62,204 bases of DNA, from contig JAHELV010000022.1 in assembly GCA_024644015.1 (NCBI GenBank), positions 1-62,204 on the forward strand, given 5' to 3'. Numbering within the stretch: position 1 is the stretch's first letter; the number at the start of each line of letters is the position of its first letter. Positions 59,044 through 62,204 of the stretch are shown here, piece after piece. Source of the DNA: Nitriliruptorales bacterium. Its GTDB lineage: Bacteria > Actinomycetota > Nitriliruptoria > Euzebyales > JAHELV01. Under the pieces are notes generated by a model, which did no database searches, had not been told where the DNA came from, and saw only the letters and a program-made list of their open reading frames with translations. The position numbers and the translations under genes are program-made.

Positions 59044-59387
59044 GACGCAGCGCCTCCGTCGTGCGACCCGCCGTCCCGGGAGCCACCGGCGCGCTCGGCG
59101 AGCCGGTGTTGCAGAACCGCGAGGTCGCGTCGCAGCGCGTCGAGCTCCTCGGACCGGGCGAACCCGGCTCGCTCGATGCCGCGCTCGACCTCGGTACGCA
59201 CCAGTTGCGCAAGCGCTCCGCTGCTCTCGATGGATCGTGTGATCACCTCATCGAACACGCGTTCCGCGTGTTCGGCGGCCAGCTCGCCCTGGCGGACGAA
59301 CTGGGCCACCGCCCGTTCGGTCACACCGAGCGTCGTGCGGGTCAGTCCGGACGCCACCTCCAGGTACCGCTGGAGACCGTCGCTCAT
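59040..59387 (-). CDS. Phasin-like helical protein (function unknown)
   Basis: A 115-aa helical protein: MSDGLQRYLEVASGLTRTTL, GVTERAVAQFVRQGELAAEH, ending in a Gly/Asp/Ser-rich tail (GGSRDGGSHDGGAAS). Similar to phasin-like coiled-coil proteins that actinobacteria encode near tlyA. The role is unknown. It is followed with a 4-nt overlap by the 56-aa gene. Confidence 0.7.
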   Translation of the reverse strand: MSDGLQRYLEVASGLTRTTLGVTERAVAQFVRQGELAAEHAERVFDEVITRSIESSGALAQLVRTEVERGIERAGFARSEELDALRRDLAVLQHRLAERAGGSRDGGSHDGGAAS

Positions 59388-59442
59388 CGTTCCTGCCTCT
59401 CGCTGTGCGCCTTCTGTCGTCGCATCTTGACACGCCCGCGCG

Positions 59443-59832
59443 TCATCCGCCGGTACGACGGGCGATCCGCTCGGCGGCGCGGCGATAGACCGGTCGGGGT
59501 GTCAGCGCGTTCGCCAGCTTGTAGTGCTTGCCGGCCAAGGTCAGACGGCCCTCCCGTTCGAACGCCCGGCCAAGGCCGTAGTGCGCATACGCGTTGCTCG
59601 GATCGAGCAGCAGGGCGTGTTCGAACTCCCGGCGTGCCATGCGGATCCGCGAGGTTGCGAAGCACGCTCGGGCGAGCGCCTCACGCAACGACGCCTTCTC
59701 CGGTTCCAGCGCGACGGCCTCCTCGAGGGGAGCGATCGCACCCGCAGGGTCACCGCCTTCCAGACGGCGGCAGCCTTCGCGGTACAGCTCGTAGACGGTC
59801 GGGACGGATCCGGTCGACTGCTCGCTGCCCAC
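59443..59832 (-). CDS. TPR-repeat protein
   Basis: A 129-aa protein with three tetratricopeptide-like repeats (YREGCRRLEGGDPAGAIAPL, LREALARACFATSRIRMARR, NAYAHYGLGRAFEREGRLTL). It is likely a small protein-protein interaction module. GTG 59832 has GGAGG six nt upstream; the longer frame is not supported. It starts the leftward run toward tlyA, 55 bp before the phasin-like gene. Confidence 0.85.
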   Translation of the reverse strand: MGSEQSTGSVPTVYELYREGCRRLEGGDPAGAIAPLEEAVALEPEKASLREALARACFATSRIRMARREFEHALLLDPSNAYAHYGLGRAFEREGRLTLAGKHYKLANALTPRPVYRRAAERIARRTGG

Positions 59833-59929
59833 TGCTGACCTCCGGTGAGACCACCGTTCCAGTATGTCGGCGTGCACCGGCACCGGGCGGCGTGGCCGGC
59901 GATGATCCCCCAATGCGTCCTGGACCTCG

Positions 59930-59935
59930 TACGAT
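59930..59935 (+). promoter_or_regulatory. -10 element before the hydrolase
   Basis: TACGAT ends nine bases before ATG 59945 without a ribosome-binding site, again a leaderless-type layout. Confidence 0.4.
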
Positions 59936-59944
59936 GGGCGCGCT

Positions 59945-60925
59945 ATGGCCCAACGCACACTGCAGCCTGATGCCGCTGGCGCGCTCGCCGTCCCGGCGTC
60001 ATCGGACGCCGACAGTTGGCGCACCACCGCGAGCGCCGACGGTACGACCATCGCGTGGCGGCGCGACGGGCTCGCGGGCGTGCACCCTGGGCCAGTTCCC
60101 ACTCCGGTTGTTCTGTGTAACGGGATCGCCTGCTCGACCGGCCACTGGTCCGCGTTGGCGGAGCTCCTTGTGGCCGAACGCCCGGTGGTGCGTTGGGACT
60201 ACCGGGGCCATGGCCGCAGCGGCGCTCCGACCACCGCCCACGCCGTCGCGGTCGCAGACGTCGCGCGTGATCTGGCCGCCGTCCTGTCGGCGAGCGAAAC
60301 GCAGCGCGCGGTCATCGTCGGGCATTCCTTCGGTGTCCAGGTGGCGCTCGAGGCCGCGCGCCGCTGGCCGGACCGCGTCGCCGCCGTCGTCGCCGTGGCG
60401 GGTGCGAGCGGGGCACCGCTGCCGGCGTCCGCCGTGCGACCCGGAGTTGGGCCACTCGACCTGATCGAGCGCGTCAACGCGCGGACCCCTGATCGCGCGG
60501 GCGACGCGTGGCGCGCATGGTGGCGCAATCCAGCACTGCACGTGGTGGCCCGCGCAATCGGCGGAACGAGCCGGACGGCGCCGCCCGAGGTGATGCGGTC
60601 CTACTTCGAACATGTGTCGACCCGCGACATCGGCGTGCTGCTCGCCATGATGCGAGCGATGCAGCGCCACGACGCGTCCGACGTCGTGCGTGAGCTGTCG
60701 GTGCCGCTGCTCGCGCTCGCCGGCGGCGCGGACCGGTTGACGCCCGTGCCCGTCATGGCCAGGCTGGCGCTTGCCGCACCGAACGGCGAGTTGGCGGTGT
60801 GCCACGGTGGCAGCCACACGCTGCCCGCCGAACGGCCCGAGTGGGTCGTGGGGCAGATGCAGCCGCTGCTGCACGACGTGGACAACGCACAACGTCCGTT
60901 GCTGTCCGTACCGGCCAGTGCCTGA
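59945..60925 (+). CDS. Alpha/beta hydrolase
   Basis: A 326-aa hydrolase. The nucleophile elbow is AVIVGHSFGVQVALEAARRW; WDYRGHGRSGAP precedes it; the acid is in LAGGADRLTPVPV and the His in CHGGSHTLPAERPEWV. Esterase, lipase or peptidase activity cannot be told apart. It is divergent from the TPR gene and followed by a 13-codon frame leading into the permease. Confidence 0.88.
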   Translation: MAQRTLQPDAAGALAVPASSDADSWRTTASADGTTIAWRRDGLAGVHPGPVPTPVVLCNGIACSTGHWSALAELLVAERPVVRWDYRGHGRSGAPTTAHAVAVADVARDLAAVLSASETQRAVIVGHSFGVQVALEAARRWPDRVAAVVAVAGASGAPLPASAVRPGVGPLDLIERVNARTPDRAGDAWRAWWRNPALHVVARAIGGTSRTAPPEVMRSYFEHVSTRDIGVLLAMMRAMQRHDASDVVRELSVPLLALAGGADRLTPVPVMARLALAAPNGELAVCHGGSHTLPAERPEWVVGQMQPLLHDVDNAQRPLLSVPASA

Positions 60926-60934
60926 GGCGCCGCC

Positions 60935-60976
60935 ATGATCGCTCTGCACCGCTCCGCCGAACGGCTCAGATCGTGA
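60935..60976 (+). other. 13-codon minicistron before the AI-2E-type permease
   Basis: ATG 60935 opens MIALHRSAERLRS, and its TGA overlaps the permease GTG (GTGA, 60973-60976). The permease has no strong ribosome site of its own, so this frame may deliver ribosomes. Confidence 0.35.
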
Positions 60977-62204
60977 GCGATCCGCACCCCGGCGACCATC
61001 GCGAAGGCCCTCGCGGTCGGCCGGCTGACGCGGACGGGGTGTGGCTGACGCCACGCCGGTTGGGCAGCCTCGTGCTGGTGCTGCTCGCGGGCTTTGCGGT
61101 CCTGACGATCATCAGAGCGCTTCGCACCGTCCTGGTGATGGTCGCGGTCTCGGTGTTCCTGAGCTTCGCGATCGAGCCGGCGGTGCAGTGGCTGTCGCGT
61201 CGCGGGATGCGCCGGGTGGTCGCGACCGCGCTGGTCTTTTCGTTCGTGGTGCTCCTGCTCGTGGGCGTGGTCGCGCTGATGCTGCCGCTGTTCATCGACC
61301 AGCTGAGCGAGCTGACCAGCAGCGTGCCCGACATCCTCAACCAGCTCGACAGCGATCTCGTGTCCCGCCTGCCCCTCGGGCTCGACGTCAACGCCAGTCC
61401 GGGTCTGCAACGCGAATTGGCTGCGTTCGGCGATCGGTTCGGGGCGCAGGTCCGCAACGTCCTCCTTGGTGCGGCGGGCGAGGTCGTCACGTTGGGCAGG
61501 ACCGCGCTCGGCATGCTCTTCCAGCTCGCCACGATCGGGCTGTTGAGCTTCTACCTGGTCGCCGACGGCCCCCGCGCGCGGCGGGCGCTGGCGCGACCGC
61601 TGCCGCCGGACCGGCAGCGCGAGATGCTGGCGATCTGGGAGATCGCCGTCGCCAAGACCGGTGGCTACATCTACTCCCGCGTGCTGCTGGCCCTCGCTGC
61701 CACCATCGCACACGCCGTGTTCTTCGTTGCGATCGCCCTTCCCTTCCCGATCCCGCTGGCCGTGTGGATCGGCGTGACGAGCGCATTCATCCCGGTGATC
61801 GGTACGTACCTCGGTGCGTTCGCTGCGGTGCTCGTCGCGTTCGTCGCGGATCCGACCACTGCGCTGTTCGTCGTGATCTTCGCGGTGGCCTACCAGCAGC
61901 TCGAGAACTACGTGCTCGCGCCGCGTATCCAGAGCACCACCATGGACGTGCATCCAGCGATCGCGTTCCTGTCCGTGGTGGTCGGTGCCACCCTGCTGGG
62001 CGCGGTCGGAGCGATCCTGGCATTGCCCGCGACCGCCGTCATCCAGGCATTGCTGTCGACGTACGTCCGCCGCCACGAGCTGATCGACGAGCTCACGGAG
62101 GTGCAGTTGCCGGCGGGGCTGGAACCCGAATCCGGCGCGGCGTACGCGGACGGGCTCAGGAGGGGCGCCTCCGACGACGCCGGGCGGGCCTCGGCCGATA
62201 CCAG
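60973..62204 (+). CDS. AI-2E family transporter, 3'-truncated by the window edge
   Basis: The frame is open for 410 codons from GTG 60973 to the end with no stop. At least seven hydrophobic helices are visible (LGSLVLVLLAGFAVLTII; ALVFSFVVLLLVGVVALMLP; AVWIGVTSAFIPVIGTYLGA; FLSVVVGATLLGAVGAILAL). The motif IPVIGTYLGAF followed by NYVLAPRIQSTTMDVHPAIA is typical of the PerM/YdiK/TqsA family. Members export varied small molecules or act as Na+/H+ antiporters. The C-terminus may continue a few residues beyond the window. Confidence 0.9.
   Translation, partial: MSDPHPGDHREGPRGRPADADGVWLTPRRLGSLVLVLLAGFAVLTIIRALRTVLVMVAVSVFLSFAIEPAVQWLSRRGMRRVVATALVFSFVVLLLVGVVALMLPLFIDQLSELTSSVPDILNQLDSDLVSRLPLGLDVNASPGLQRELAAFGDRFGAQVRNVLLGAAGEVVTLGRTALGMLFQLATIGLLSFYLVADGPRARRALARPLPPDRQREMLAIWEIAVAKTGGYIYSRVLLALAATIAHAVFFVAIALPFPIPLAVWIGVTSAFIPVIGTYLGAFAAVLVAFVADPTTALFVVIFAVAYQQLENYVLAPRIQSTTMDVHPAIAFLSVVVGATLLGAVGAILALPATAVIQALLSTYVRRHELIDELTEVQLPAGLEPESGAAYADGLRRGASDDAGRASADT

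Overview
The window is very GC-rich with long, tightly overlapping operons. It reads as part of an actinobacterial chromosome. Two gene blocks support this. One is pgsA2-gcvH-garA-ftsR-type merR-bifunctional nuclease-second merR-gcvP. The other is tlyA-nadK-recN-pyrG-nudix-xerD...scpA-scpB-rluB-cmk-der. Both match gene orders I know from mycobacteria and other Actinomycetota. A full set of flagellar genes together with this gene order suggests a motile, deep-branching actinobacterium such as the Nitriliruptoria or Euzebya group. That placement is inference.

Layout. 1-10.7 kb: a leftward flagellar cluster (fliC, fliD, fliS, a fliT-like gene, then flgB, flgC, fliE, F, G, H, I, J, a lytic transglycosylase and the start of a fliK-like gene with 51-residue repeats cut by the window edge). 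10.8-13.5 kb: a rightward 885-residue double glycosyltransferase/TPR/sulfotransferase fusion beside flagellin, behind a sigma-28-like promoter. 13.5-19.2 kb: a TetR regulator, an acyl-ACP desaturase with a perfect palindrome upstream, a small zinc-ribbon membrane protein, and a three-gene signalling operon (HDOD response regulator, degenerate HD-GYP response regulator, histidine kinase). 19.2-29.2 kb: a leftward block with pgsA, glycine cleavage genes, FHA and MerR regulators, a DD-carboxypeptidase, a nuclease and a Nei-type glycosylase, plus a Tat lipoprotein. 29.4 kb: tRNA-Pro(GGG). 30-34.7 kb: oleABCD, for long-chain olefin synthesis, with arsC translationally linked to its end. 35-36.1 kb: arsR, arsI and an unannotated 17-residue peptide with three Cys-Cys pairs. 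36.2-41.5 kb: aldehyde dehydrogenase, an ECF42-type sigma factor with its DGPF protein, a homogentisate-prenyltransferase-like UbiA enzyme and a sugar nucleotidyltransferase. 41.5-48.8 kb: the operon scpA-scpB-rluB-aroH-tyrA-aroA-cmk-der. 48.9-59.8 kb: deoA, dksA-like, xerD, ald, nudix, pyrG, recN, nadK, tlyA and three small genes. 59.9 kb to the end: a hydrolase and a partial AI-2E-type permease.

The most unusual points are the Cys-rich peptide in the arsenic locus, which resembles a natural tetracysteine arsenical-binding tag; the flagellin-linked glycosyltransferase-sulfotransferase fusion; a 35-bp tandem repeat between tyrA and aroA that forms three 12-codon minicistrons joined by ATGA overlaps; similar junction duplications and minicistrons elsewhere; and the near-identical repeats in the fliK-like gene. 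Four coding features have no complete open frame of useful length and were read directly from the bases: the fliK-like gene, the 56-aa gene at 58873-59043, the 17-aa peptide and the permease.
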